64,000 nt of DNA from Terebella lapidaria (Eukaryota; Annelida; Polychaeta; Terebellida; Terebellidae), in NCBI GenBank assembly GCA_949152475.1, contig OX424561.1, positions 6,324,001 through 6,388,000 of the forward strand. Direction: 5' to 3'. The position numbers and the translations under genes were made by a program. The notes below the pieces were generated by a model. That model saw nothing but the letters and a program-made list of their open reading frames with translations, had not been told where the DNA came from and ran no database searches. Shown in pieces: positions 23,894 through 35,044 of the stretch (position 1 is the stretch's first letter; each line of letters opens with the position of its first letter).

Positions 23894-24943
23894 GGCCAAA
23901 AAAAAAAAATTCTATGTTTCTGGTTACAATGGTCTTCCAAAAGTGATGCGGTGATGCGAATTTTTTTTTTTCTTTTTTTTTCCTGGATCGGCATAAGTCG
24001 TCTTCGCCGAAGCCATGAAAGCTACTTTTGCCTCACTAAAACACCTATATGTTAAATATATTATGTGCATAGAACATTCTACTGTTTTTTTTTATATTCT
24101 AAACAAAACATTTGTATTCTTTGATAACATTTTATTACCTAAGCTTTATGTGGCCCGGATGCTTTGTAGCATTACACATGTGTTGTATATAAGGTTGTCC
24201 AAGTTGCTTCCGTGCTTTATTAATTCCTTTCGTCCATATTTATACCAATTTGCATCTGCGTTTCATTCATCCCATGGATGTGATAACTAGGTAAGTATTG
24301 CCGGCCACGCACGTATAAAACAGTTTGTTACCCGTTCTTAGCCGCGATTTGCCACTCATTTGACTGATGACGATTACACAGCACAGTTACTCACTCGACA
24401 TTATTACTGCTTTCAAATTGCCGCACTGACTAAATCTACATTGTTATTAATATCATCGTTTGTGATATATGAGCTGACACACAACACAACACGAACACGG
24501 CTACATTTATGTATTGATGAACTTTCAGTAGGCCTATATTCTTCAACACAAACACAACTTACAAATTTGCATAACTTAATAACTGCTACTGAATGTAAAA
24601 CTTGTAGAATATGACACTGTATGTGCTCTTTTATCATTCAATAACCTAGCCCTGAATACAAGGCACAACGATCGGTCAACCCCCCCCCCCCCCCAACCGG
24701 ACCGTCCTTGTAGGGTCCGGTGGGGGTGGGGGGGGGGGGGGGTTTGACCGATCGTTGTGCCTTGTATTCAGGGCTATCAATAACCGAATGTCGAGGGCGG
24801 TGGTAGAAAAAAATATAAAAAACGAAGTGACGCGCGGTATTTCAAGTGATGCGCGCGATTTTTTTTTTTAAAAAGGAAATGATGCGCGGGGTTTGGAGTG
24901 ACGCGCGCGATAACCAGAAACATAGAATTTTTTTTTTTTGGCC
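23894..24943. mobile_element. Non-autonomous PIF/Harbinger-type element inserted in the LINE
   Basis: The inverted ends GGCC(A)11-12 followed by TTCTATGTTTCTGGTTA are ~33 bp long and match except for one A. The 3-bp target duplication TAA (23891-23893 and 24944-24946) is typical of PIF/Harbinger. The interior encodes no transposase. It hosts a palindromic MITE at 24647-24776. A related, inverted copy lies at about 59500-60683. Confidence 0.75.
24647..24776. mobile_element. Palindromic MITE with 9-bp target duplication
   Basis: The ends TAGCCCTGAATACAAGGCAC and their exact complement form long arms around poly-C and poly-G tracts. The direct repeat TCAATAACC flanks both sides (24638-24646 and 24777-24785). 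A 9-bp duplication suggests a Mutator-like or similar transposase. The whole unit would fold into one hairpin. Confidence 0.85.
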
Positions 24944-25720
24944 TAAATAACAGAGGGCCCAATACCGATCCCTGGGGGTACACCACATTTAATATCATTG
25001 ATTTCAGAGTGCTTTCCGGCATACGATACAAACTGCTTACGATTGAAAAGATAACTTCTGAACCAGTCTAGAGGTTTACCGCGGATTCCATAAAATTCCA
25101 GTTTATTAATTAGTATGTTTAGGTCAATCGTATCGAAGGCTTTTGATAAGTCTAGAAATATAGAGATACTGGTATTACTTTTATCGAGTTCAGTTGTGAT
25201 ATCAGCGACAAATTTTGTTATTGCATCAATCGTGCTGTGCCCCTTCCTAAAGCCATATTGATTGTTATATAAGGAGTTATTAGTGGCAAGAAAATTATAG
25301 AGTCGTTTATGCACCACCTTTTCTAATATTTTTGATATTGTAGGTAAGAGGGATATTGGTCTATAATTTGCGAGTGAATCCTTTTCCTTGCTTTTATAAA
25401 TTGGAATAACCTTCGATAGCTTCATATCATCCGGAACGGTACTTGTTTCTATGGATTTATTTACTATTGTTGCGATGGGAGAAGCGATACACGCTTCAAC
25501 TTGTTTTAAGAATTTTGATGTGATATTGTCGTGACCGGAACTGTTTTTGGGCTTCAGAGTTTTAATAATTGCTAAAATTTCCTGAGGGTCCGTTGGGCTC
25601 ATATAATGTACGATTGAATGTCAGTAACTGGCTACATATTTCGATAGATAAGATGACAGAGAACAAAAACAAGAAGAAATAGGGTGTACATCGTTGTTTA
25701 TTGTCGAGTTAGAGCGAGTT

Positions 25721-25882
25721 AAACTATTTCATGCTCCGAACGTGGGATAATACCCCCCCATTCGTGTTCTTGCATTGTAATCGTTCAAACGCAAGTGCGC
25801 CACCGCCACTTGCGTTTGAACGATTACAATGCAAGAACACGAATGGGGGGTATTATCCCACGTTCGGAGCATGAAATAGTTT
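25721..25882. mobile_element. 162-bp near-perfect palindrome
   Basis: Arms of about 76 bp (AAACTATTTCATGCTCCGAA outward) flank a short non-palindromic centre. They differ mainly by a C7/G6 length change. Weaker inverted symmetry (AGAGCGAG / CTCGCTCT) extends to about 25711 and 25896. I could not define a target duplication. Confidence 0.75.
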
Positions 25883-25896
25883 ACATTGTGCTCGCT

Positions 25897-27506
25897 CTGC
25901 ATCAAAAGATATCTGCTGTCATGTTGTAAAATCGCCGTTGATAATCAGTTTTTAGTATATTGAACGTAACTACAGTATTCTATTGAGTAGTTCTCCGAAT
26001 TGAGTATGCATTTGCATCACCAAACTCAACAACCTAAAATTGCCTGTTTCCCGTGAAATTTGCAGAAAAGCACCACCCCCAGTGACCAATTCTTCAAACT
26101 GATTGCGCACTGTGGGTCCACCTGAATCTTCCCTACTGAATATTCCATTCCATTATATTTCCCTCGTGTAGAAAGTTCATTCTGATCTCAAGTAATCACA
26201 TTCGCACTCAGAGTTACGTTTTGAACATTTTGGAATATAACAAATTATAAACCTGATATAAACGTGTGTTTTGTACATTTCAGGACGATGTAAAAGTAAA
26301 TATTACCTACAAACACGGTGAAACATCAACACAACCAGATTTTGATGATAGGAATAAAAAACCTAAATACAACATGGTTGGAATGCAAATAATGCCCGAG
26401 CAAATATTTACAGCCAAAGCCACACTGGCGCCATCAGGGGCGTTTTAAATACAGTATCATTAAACAGTTGATACGCCAACATATCTTATGCCAAACATCT
26501 AACAATGTATGCTGTATTATAATATGTCCACGTAGTCTGAGAGTACTAGTAACATACACGCTAATAATCTTTACAGTTGTGTGGGCTAATCGGGTGGTCA
26601 CAGAGGTTCACGAATGTGTGTGTGTGTGTTTTTTTTTAGCTATAGTGGTTGGTTTAAATTAGAATATTCATTGTCTCCGAGACGCCTCTGGGAAAAGGTC
26701 CATCTGGAGCTAGATTTTCTATTATTTTCGGGCATGGATGGTCAATGAGATATTGATCTACGCTGATGGAGTAACGTGTCATCACTCATAATATCTGATT
26801 GATGGCTCTGACATGCATGATTATTAACAGATAATGTTCCGGAACAGAGTCTTTATATGTAATCGCACAGTTTATAACATGCAGGTATGATCATGATGGC
26901 GCGCCTACAACCAGGCATGGCAACACCAATCATATTATGTCACGTCCGTTACAATCATATTACGTCACTTCCGTTACAGAGAATTCCCTTGATCCCCCGC
27001 AGAATGGTGGGGAATATTTTGCTATAGCTGGTTACATTGCACACGAACAGTTTAAAGATCACAGCAAGCACAGAACGGCTTGGACGACGAACGATGTACG
27101 GGTTGTCAGGCATGAAAATCAGTCGTTTTAAGGGGTTACCCACGAGCTGTAGCAAAAAAATCAAATTTTTCAACCTATATTTTCCTTGAATTAGCTAGAT
27201 TGTTATATAAGCTGTTAAGGTTTATATAGTTCTGGGACGGAGCTATGAAGACTTGAATTTTGGGCTTTTTATCATTGCTTCGAATGGCCGGGGCTATATT
27301 ACTGAAATCTGTCCTTTCCACGCGACATGTTGGAGTGGAGCCAGGTCGGATGTCCGTACTTTACTTCAGCGTTAATTAATAATGAACACGATATGGGCGG
27401 ATGATTTCCATGCTTCAGATGACATGAAGGACCAGGATCATACCCTGTTCATTATTGTGAGACAGCACTGACTTCAGTATTGTGAGACATCGCGATATCG
27501 ACAGGA
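25897..27506. other. Upstream flank of receptor gene A with paralogous blocks
   Basis: No exon is called. The block at 26320-26440 (AACCAGATTTTGATGATAGG ... GCCATCAGGGGC) recurs near 34060, 34320-34420 and 48630-48745. The block at 26730-26775 (TCTACGCTGATGGAGTAACG) recurs at about 34720. These mark the duplication units of the receptor cluster; promoter elements probably lie here but cannot be defined by eye. Confidence 0.5.
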
Positions 27507-27509
27507 ATG

Positions 27510-30500
27510 ATGGGATTTGTGGATCATATCCTTGCCCTGATATTGTGCTCATTGCTGTTCAAAGGTATGTGATCAAAACTATTTTGATTAAAAACATATT
27601 TCTACAGCTCACTGGACTCTGTCCTAGTACGCCGCATATCAATATAAATATATGTGCTACAATAAAGTGATTGCCGATGTGAGTATGTTCCATTTCTGTT
27701 AGGCTAATGACAGACAACCAAACCGAGGCAATACTAGTCTACACTGTAACACCGGACAGTAACTAGTAAAATTAGATTTATGAAAACGAAACCTGTGTGT
27801 AATGGTAGTTTGGACAGTAATCGTAAATCACAAACGTAAACTCTATTTTGTTATATGTACGGAATTCAGCAGTGAAACAGTATTTGGACCAATTGAAAAC
27901 CGGCGTCAGTATGCTATGATTGTGAATAAATTATCTTGACTCAATGACTAGTAAAGTCAGTTCAGGTTATCGGTGTAGCTAGTGATTTATTAATGATTTC
28001 CTGCAAGTGTGGCTGGTGTCACAGGCTCCACCGAGTTAGAGTTACAGCCAATGTCAGGGGCGGATCCAGGATTTGACTAACGCATGGGGGGGGGGGGGGG
28101 CGGGGGGGGGAGCGCTTGCAGAGCGAATGAAGCACGTGCGGTCTAGGGGGGGGGGGGGGGGAGCCATAAGCCCTCGAGGAGTTTTTGACATTAGAGCGTT
28201 GGGGGCGAAGCCCCCAACCCTCTACATGTCCATGTGCTGACTTTTTCATGGAGGTTTCATGCCAACCTATCGACGCACGTTTTGACATGTAAACGTTTAG
28301 ATACCTACTTCAAATGAGGATTTTCTTTGTCCTTGACATAAAATCTCTCGAATTGATGGGAAACTTTGACTATTCCACAGATATATGAGGCATGAATCGA
28401 TGTGCTAGGTTTGAGAAAATAACGTAAATGTTCAAATTATCTAGAAACGTCCCAAAATGGCGGAGCCGATGGAAATTGACGTTCCCAGAATGCAAAGCAA
28501 ATTTTACCACAATGAAGCGTATTTTGAAACACAATTTCTGTTCAGCAATTCGTGTATGCATACATGCATGTGTTTATTGTGGGCATCTGCGTGTGGACTT
28601 TTTTGGCGTTATGAAGTAAACACAGCGATTCGTCTGCGATGCCACGGCTACATTTACCGTAATTTGACGTATTTTATAACATGGCAATTAAGCTGGTGTT
28701 CTGTGCTGGATTGCGAAGTCTTTTTATTCTTAACTGGTATTTTAATTTGCCCAGTGAAGGCATGTGTTAGGCTATATCTGATATTATCAGATGCAGATAT
28801 TCCTCATAGTTTCCAATGTTTTGAGGATATTTTAATGAGGTTCCATATCATTTTAGCAGGCATATCTGTTCCATTGATCGATTTTAAAATAAATGTTTAC
28901 TTATTAGTAATATGAATGAAGTAGGCCATGTTTTTCATCCTAGTATACGGAAATGAATTGGAATCACATAGTTGATGAAATTATGGCTTCTTCTTTCTTT
29001 TTTTTTTTTTGGGGGGGGGGGGGGGGGGTAGGCCTAACGTTGTGTAAGATATATTCAGCTGTCGTGGTGCTGATGATGTGCTCGAGCTCTAATGTCGTCT
29101 TCCGCAGTTTGCTGCATTTTCTTGTTCTGCAGTTCTTACTCTGTGGTACACTCTCTAGTAGCTACTGGATTGAAAATTTCAGAACATCTAAGATGGTGAA
29201 TATAAGAGTTTTTTGTTGTTGTAAGTTTCCTGGCCCTGTCCATCAAGTTAGCCATTGGACTTTTCAGGCGCCGGGTCCGACTGACGGGGTTGGGTGGGGG
29301 TGGGCGTTGGTGTGTGTGTGTGTGTGTGGGGGGGGGGGGGGGTGGGTGATCAGGCGCGTCCCCCTCTAAATCCCTGTAAATCTCAATGTCATTTGTCAGC
29401 GTACAATTACGAGAGCAGCATTTCATCTTAATACTTTTTACGGAGCACATGTTCAAATGACTACACCGTGCAATCCAATAAGTTTGGATTGGAAAAATCG
29501 TGGATTCTTCAACAACAACAAAACTAAAGAAAAAAGGAAGTTTAACAGAATAAGTTAATCATCATTGCATGTATATTGGATCGAATTGATTGAGTAATTA
29601 TTCATCACTTGTGCAGTACAGATGGGACACGCAGCTTGCGATTAGTTTTACATAGACCGCACTACAAACGTCCGTCTGTCCACATTTTTATCTTCAACGT
29701 TCACGGTCGAATCTTTCTGAGGTTTTGCACAAAAATACACAAGAGATTTAAAGAGGGGGATATTTGTAGTTTTTAGGTTCCCGGATCTATGGACCGATAA
29801 CCTATTGGCAGAAATAGGTGGTCTTGTGTATTTCTGCTATTGGTATGGAGTTGCGTCGGCGTTGGCATCCGTATACATTGTTATCTTATTATCGTCTTTA
29901 CAGTTTTAGGAATCAATTATATATAGGTAATTATATATGCTGAATATTGTCATGACCTTGAATTTGACTTTTGATCTCACTTTCAAGGTCACAGGACAAA
30001 ATGGCTGATATCTCGTTTATATAATGTCGACTTTACAACTTGAGAATCATTTATAGACATGCAGGAAATGATATTTGCCGAATACTCTGATGACCTTTAA
30101 TTTGACCCTTGACTTCAAGTTTACAGGACAAAATATTGAAATATAAAACATATATTATCCGGTAAAACATTTCCGCCCATGCTTAAAACTCAGCGGACAG
30201 GTTAACAAACTCGTTAAAAACTCTTGTCCTGAATTCAAAATTGTTCAGAAACTGTTAGACTATTAGAAACTTTCCCGCCCATGTTAAAAACCTTCCCACC
30301 CGTGCAAACTGACTGGTTAATATGAATATCAGGAGTTTGATTGTATGCTCTCATTGCTAGGCAGCGTGTGTGCGCAGGCAGGATTTCAGCTGATATCAGC
30401 CCTGATGAGGACCTATGACCCAGATGTTCGTCCTATAGAAGACATCAGTCAACCCATAGAAGTCACCATGGATCTGACCCTCCACCACATACTAGAAGTG

Positions 30501-32668
30501 GTTGGTATATTGTAATTCAGAAAGAATTATCACCTGTATCACCTTTGATCGAGAGGTATTCCATATAAACAATTTGCAAGCCAATCGCTTTAATACTGAT
30601 TGGTTCATGTTGATGTAGAGTTGTATTATTCCAGAATGTGCGTGATCAGGTGTTGACATGTACTGTCTTTCAAAGAATGGTAAGGTTATTGGTTAGCAAA
30701 CTTACATTAATTAAACAGCACTAGCAACAAATGAGTGCACAGAAAGTGAAGTGTAGCTTTCCATACATATAGTCATTGATATAATGTAGACAATGCCTGG
30801 CCGAGATTTATTTCGAATACATTGGTGGTATTAGGATGATAACTTTGTTGTCCCTTCCCTAAATCCATCCTGGACCACTGACCGCCCCATCCCAGTACTG
30901 GAATGACGAGCACCTGAGATGGGACCCGGCCGTGTACAGCGACTTGGAGAGGATCCGACTGGCGGCCCACAGAGTCTGGAAACCGGACATCACGCTTGTC
31001 AATGAGTGAGTTCGCAAAATGATCTAAAAGCCTTATCACCCAATCTTTGCATCCAGTCTGCAACAATCTCCCTCCAGGACCACACCAAGTTGATTAGAAA
31101 AACCTACATTCAATATAAAGATACAAAATTGAAGAAACTTACATAAGAAATGTTAACCTTGTCACATAGAACTACAATATTCAGTGATACCACATAGCAA
31201 AACAATCATCTTTATTCGTAGAGTGGGGGCTGAGTCCCGAGACTGTTCACATACCGACCCAGTGACAGTGACACACGATGGTAATGTGACTTGGCTGGTG
31301 CTGAAGCACCTGCAGAGCTCCTGTCTCCTAGACATGTCTCGTTTCCCCTGGGATCGCCAGGTGTGTGTACTCAGGTTCAGCTCGTGGAGTCATGACAGCA
31401 GCGAGCTAATGCTGCTCAACAAGAGTGCAGAGGTTGCCAGGCTTGGTTACATCAGCAACGGCGAGTGGAGTCTGGTTGCGCTGCCCATCAGGCAATATTT
31501 CGTGGTGTGTATAGTGTATTTGATTCGAAGACCTATAATGATTTGTCCCTGGAAAGCTTGCCTTAACTATTTTGATCGGTCATCTGCAGGACGCCATCTG
31601 CTGTGACAATCCATTTGCCAACCTTGATTTTGAAATCCACATCAGCCGACGGGCCTGGTACTACGTGAGTAACATAATCTTTCCCTCCGTGCTGATCACC
31701 GCGGCCGCAATGCTGGTGTTCTGTCTGCCGCCGGAGAGCGGAGAGAAGGTGTCGCTCTCCGTCACCATCCTCCTGGCCACCACTGTGTACCAGCTACTCC
31801 TCGCCGACATACTGCCCACTCAGTCTGTCACGACCCCACTAATTGGTATGACCCACGACATGTAGGCCTACTCGTTGTCTTGATAATAAATTTGTACTTA
31901 ATAATCCCAAAGCATTCAGTAAAAAATTTCGCCCGTTTGTATTATCGTGAACTCAAATTTTAGCTGTGATATCTTCCCGTACAGCTCGCTACATTATGTG
32001 CACGCAGCTACTACTCGCACTAGCGACTGCCTTCACAGTGCTGGTCATCAATGTCTTCTACCAAGGCAGCCGCGGCCAGAGAGTGCCACAGTATGTTCGA
32101 CAACTCATCTTTGTCCTGGCAACATTACTCTGTCTGGGGAAAACAGCCAAGGCGATTTTCCAAAAGAAAACGACATCAGACAAGGTATTATAACTAATTT
32201 AGAAACCAGACATGTTTTGGCAGAATTTGTTCCTGATGCAATGTGTACATGTATATGGATATGTTGCAAAGAAAATCAATTATCGTTTTGTGGATTATGC
32301 TTCAGAATAACGACAAAACCATGCACAATCGGATTGAAGAGATAGAGCAGGAGATATTTGTCCAGATGCGAAATGCTAGCGATTCATCATCTGGAAAACA
32401 AGAATCGAATGCAGGTTGTACAGACAAAACCACATCTGGCGAGGATGGAAGGATAGGCAATACTTCCTCCTTACTGCCATACGTCAGAAAAATCTCAAAA
32501 TCATTATGCATGTTTGAGATGTCACAGAAGGAGAAGGACGCCGATGACTACATCCGCCTGGAGTGGATGTTTGTAGCCAAGGTCCTGGACAGAATGTTTA
32601 TGGCACTGTTTGCAATCGGTGTTGTGGTTTGCAGTCTTGCTTCACTCATAGGACATGATAATAATTGA
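27510..32668 (+). CDS. Cys-loop receptor, nicotinic alpha-like, gene A
   Basis: Exons: 27510-27564 (signal peptide MGFVDHILALILCSLLFK, phase 1), 30361-30500, 30635-30679, 30896-31005, 31222-31504, 31590-31845, 31985-32184, 32306-32668 (TAA-class stop, TGA). The ligand domain has Cys-loop CLLDMSRFPWDRQVC (13 residues between cysteines), loop A WKPDITLVN, loop B SSWSHD and loop C with vicinal cysteines DAICCDNPF. M1 is at about VSNIIFPSVLITAA, M2 begins GEKVSLSVTILLATT, M3 is in RYIMCTQLLLALAT, and M4 follows EWMFVAKVLDRMF. Glu at -1' and Asp at 20' of M2 predict a cation channel in the plasma membrane. An in-frame ATG at 27507 is an alternative start; 27510 matches the paralogs. The fifth exon ends GTG|GTGTGT where the paralogs have CAG|GT, so its donor is weaker. 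The first intron is 2.8 kb and holds repeats and a wrecked second-type first exon. Confidence 0.85.
28053..28240. repeat. Possible hAT-like element end with poly-G tracts
   Basis: CAGGGGCGGATCCAGGATTT at 28054 resembles the terminus of hAT-type MITEs; long G tracts and GGGGGCGAAGCCCCC follow (28200-28215). No matching right end was found, so boundaries are uncertain. It lies in intron 1 of receptor gene A. Confidence 0.35.
29652..29668 (+). pseudogene. Destroyed second-type signal-peptide exon of gene A
   Basis: The sequence before and through CATAGACCGCACTACAAA aligns by eye with 36150-36207 of gene B, where the same stretch holds the start of a signal-peptide exon. Here the ATG reads ATA and homology stops after about 17 nt, where inverted repeat sequence (GTCCGTCTGTCC) begins. 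Confidence 0.65.
29669..30150 (-). repeat. Inverted pearl-like element fragments
   Basis: Reverse-complement versions of the right end are present at 29669-29760 and again at 29775-29820 (AGGTTCCCGGATC ... ACCGATAACCTATTGG), followed by inverted core repeats at 29935-30130 (CATGACCTTGAATTTGAC). It interrupts the second-type first exon of gene A. Confidence 0.65.
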
Positions 32669-33326
32669 ATTGAATTGAAGATTTTAATCCAGATCCACAC
32701 ATGAAATGCATGGTCACTATGGATAGTTTGATGTTGACAAGTGCAGACATACCATGACCTTTAAATCACAATACCCAGCCAACAAATCCCGTTAAGATGC
32801 AGAATGCATACCATAGACGTGCACGACAGTCATTGGGCTATTTTTCAGGGGGGGGGGGGGGGGACGAGTGATCACCATATCTGACATATGGTCTTATTTT
32901 AGGTTTTATAGTGTCATTTTGCAGCTTTTCATAATACCGTTGGGACCGAGTGACCCGCAATGACGATATCTGAACACCCAACATTCAAGTGGGATCTATA
33001 ATTACAAATATTCTCGTTGAGACCATTGTTATATGGTGCGTCCTTGTGAAATGCATATGACAGCTTTCATGGTTCCAAAAGTACAAGATATTTTTTGGAG
33101 ACACTCTCATATCACCTAGTGAAATTTACTGTACTTGGGAGTTGCACTTAATTCCAACTTGATTATGGGCCACATTAACTGGGCCCTCCAGCATCCGATA
33201 CACCAGCCATTTTCAGAACTGTTTATATTGCCCCTCCATTCCTTCAGGCTAACAACTAAGTTTGAACTAACAGTCTGTTGTCTAGACTCCCTGAATCTCA
33301 TATAAGTAAGATTCAACTCATGTGAG
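32669..33326. other. Presumed 3' flank of gene A
   Basis: No clear AATAAA was found close to the stop at 32668, unlike genes B, C and D. A poly-G tract (32849-32863) and sequence leading into a LINE fragment are all that is visible. Confidence 0.4.
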
Positions 33327-33670
33327 TTGATTCCTGAGGTCAGAAAGTACAACCACATCACTACAATAATACGCCAGCTCCACTGGCTCTCAACAAGGTT
33401 CCCAATTCAAAATCTTCCTCATTCCCACAAGTGTATTCACGATAGGACCCCAGCGTACATGTCGAGTATGTTGAAGGTGAGGCACGAACATGATCTTGTA
33501 TTCAACTTCCAAGGACTATCAGCTCGTTGTTACGACGTCGAGGACCTACAGCTATCGTGACTTTACAATCTCCACAATCCGCCAGCTATATGGAAATAGC
33601 TCCCATTTAACATGTCGAACTGTGTAAACCTGGACTCTTTGATACACATCTCGAAAACCAAACTTTTCAC
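33327..33670 (+). pseudogene. LINE reverse-transcriptase C-terminal remnant
   Basis: The frame encodes YNHITTIIRQLHWLSTRF then HKCIHDRTPAYMSSMLKV, the typical 'LHWLP ... PAYL' tail of non-LTR ORF2. Further on, in another frame, NMSNCVNLDS and KTKLFTQ match the usual final segment. Stops and a frame change make it inactive. Confidence 0.6.
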
Positions 33671-33689
33671 CCAGTCTCACTAGTCACTT

Positions 33690-35044
33690 GTCTATCAAGT
33701 CAACATTATTTATGTTTTGTCACATTGCCATTTATCATAGCATTGTTATCAATTTATATTCTACATCACAACGAGATTTTTTTCATTTATTTGCACTTCA
33801 TAGCAATGAATTGTTGTTGTTATTTGTGTTGTTGTTGTTGCTGTTGTTGTGTTCTCACACCCAGATATACGTCTAAACATTTTGCATTAATAAATCCGCT
33901 TGTAAATGAAAAACATTCTAAATGTGTATTTTGTACATTCAGGAACAATTCCCGCACAAACCATTTGTTGAAAGTTTCAAGGTCTTGTCTAATATTTTGA
34001 GTCGGTTCAAAATCAAAACTATTATGTGTCGATCGACCTATTTACTACCAACAACGACATTTTGATGATGGCAATAACAAACTTAAAATACAACATTTTG
34101 GAATCAGAACAAAGCCCTACCAAATATTTTATAGCTTATAGATACTAGTGTGTGAAGTGTAGTTGTTTTTACTGTACACATGATGGCATTAGCATACAAC
34201 TGCCCATCAACCTAAAAGCTACTGATGATTCATGATATCCATGGGACAGTCACAGATTGAACGTCCACCAGCAGAGGCACCGGCTCAGTGGTATGAATGG
34301 AACTATCAATCTATTACCACCAATACAACTAGATTTCGATGATACCAATAGCAAACATACGATACAACATTTTTTTTCTGCAATATAAACAAAGCCCATA
34401 CACACCGGTGTCATCAGGGGCAGAGAGTGTGTGAAATATACTTGTTTGCGTTTCACACACCTAAATTCTACGTGAACCTCAGCATCATAAAAAGGATCAC
34501 AAATTATGATCGATCAGATCTATGTATCTCTCCTGAACCATTCAGGAATGAACAAGTATATACTATGCTATTATCACTCCCAGTACAAAAAGAAACCTTC
34601 GGTGTAATGTCTTTTGAATATTTTGAGCCATCAGTATATAAGAGATAAATCTGGAGTCATTGAACTCGTCCAAATTTATTTCGTACTATATTTTGACATG
34701 GATGGGAACATTGATATGAATCTACGCTGATGGAGTAACGTTTATATGACGCATGAATGTTGGCTCTAACATATATTTGATTATTATGAGTATTTCTGTA
34801 ATTGCACAGTTTGTTACATCAGGTATGATCATGACTGAGCGCCCACATTTACACGCGACATGGTGGAGTGGAGCAAGACCATTATGTACGCTTGGATGTT
34901 CATGTTATTCCAGCGGTAATTAATAATACACACGATACGGGTGGAGGATTTCCACTGTGCCATGTCCATGTCTCGTTAGGGATTAGATTGTATCCTCTTC
35001 ACCAGACTTCAGTATTGTGAGGCATCACAACTGCGACAGGAAAT
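33690..35044. other. Upstream flank of gene B with cluster-specific blocks
   Basis: A (GTT)n-rich stretch occurs at 33811-33850. The ~140-bp blocks at 34060-34140 and 34260-34440 are paralogous to 26320-26440 and 48567-48760. The block at 34695-34760 resembles 26735-26800 upstream of gene A. No exon is called before 35045. Confidence 0.5.

Larger units (their letters stand above)
23036..25602 (-). pseudogene. LINE (jockey/CR1-like) reverse transcriptase split by a DNA transposon
   Basis: On the minus strand 25602-24944 encodes the N-terminal half of a non-LTR reverse transcriptase: NYRPISLLPTISKILEKVV, NQYGFRKGHST, then the catalytic block FLDLSKAFDTID. The other half (23893-23224) contains the second catalytic block FADD and a C-terminal HIDKSLNWSEHI region. 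The 1,050-bp element at 23894-24943 separates them inside the block before FADD. Removing it with one copy of its TAA/TTA target duplication would bring both halves into frame, apart from a frame change near 24990. Further downstream (about 23240-23040) the expected C-terminal tail (KIWNSVESEL) lies in another frame after a stop. It is inactive, and no endonuclease domain is visible upstream. Confidence 0.85.

Noticed and set aside
28428..28915. 152-codon plus-strand open frame with hydrophobic stretches in gene A intron 1
   Set aside because: No recognised domain, no splice evidence, cysteine-rich but without pattern, and it sits among poly-G and repeat sequence; probably repeat-derived.
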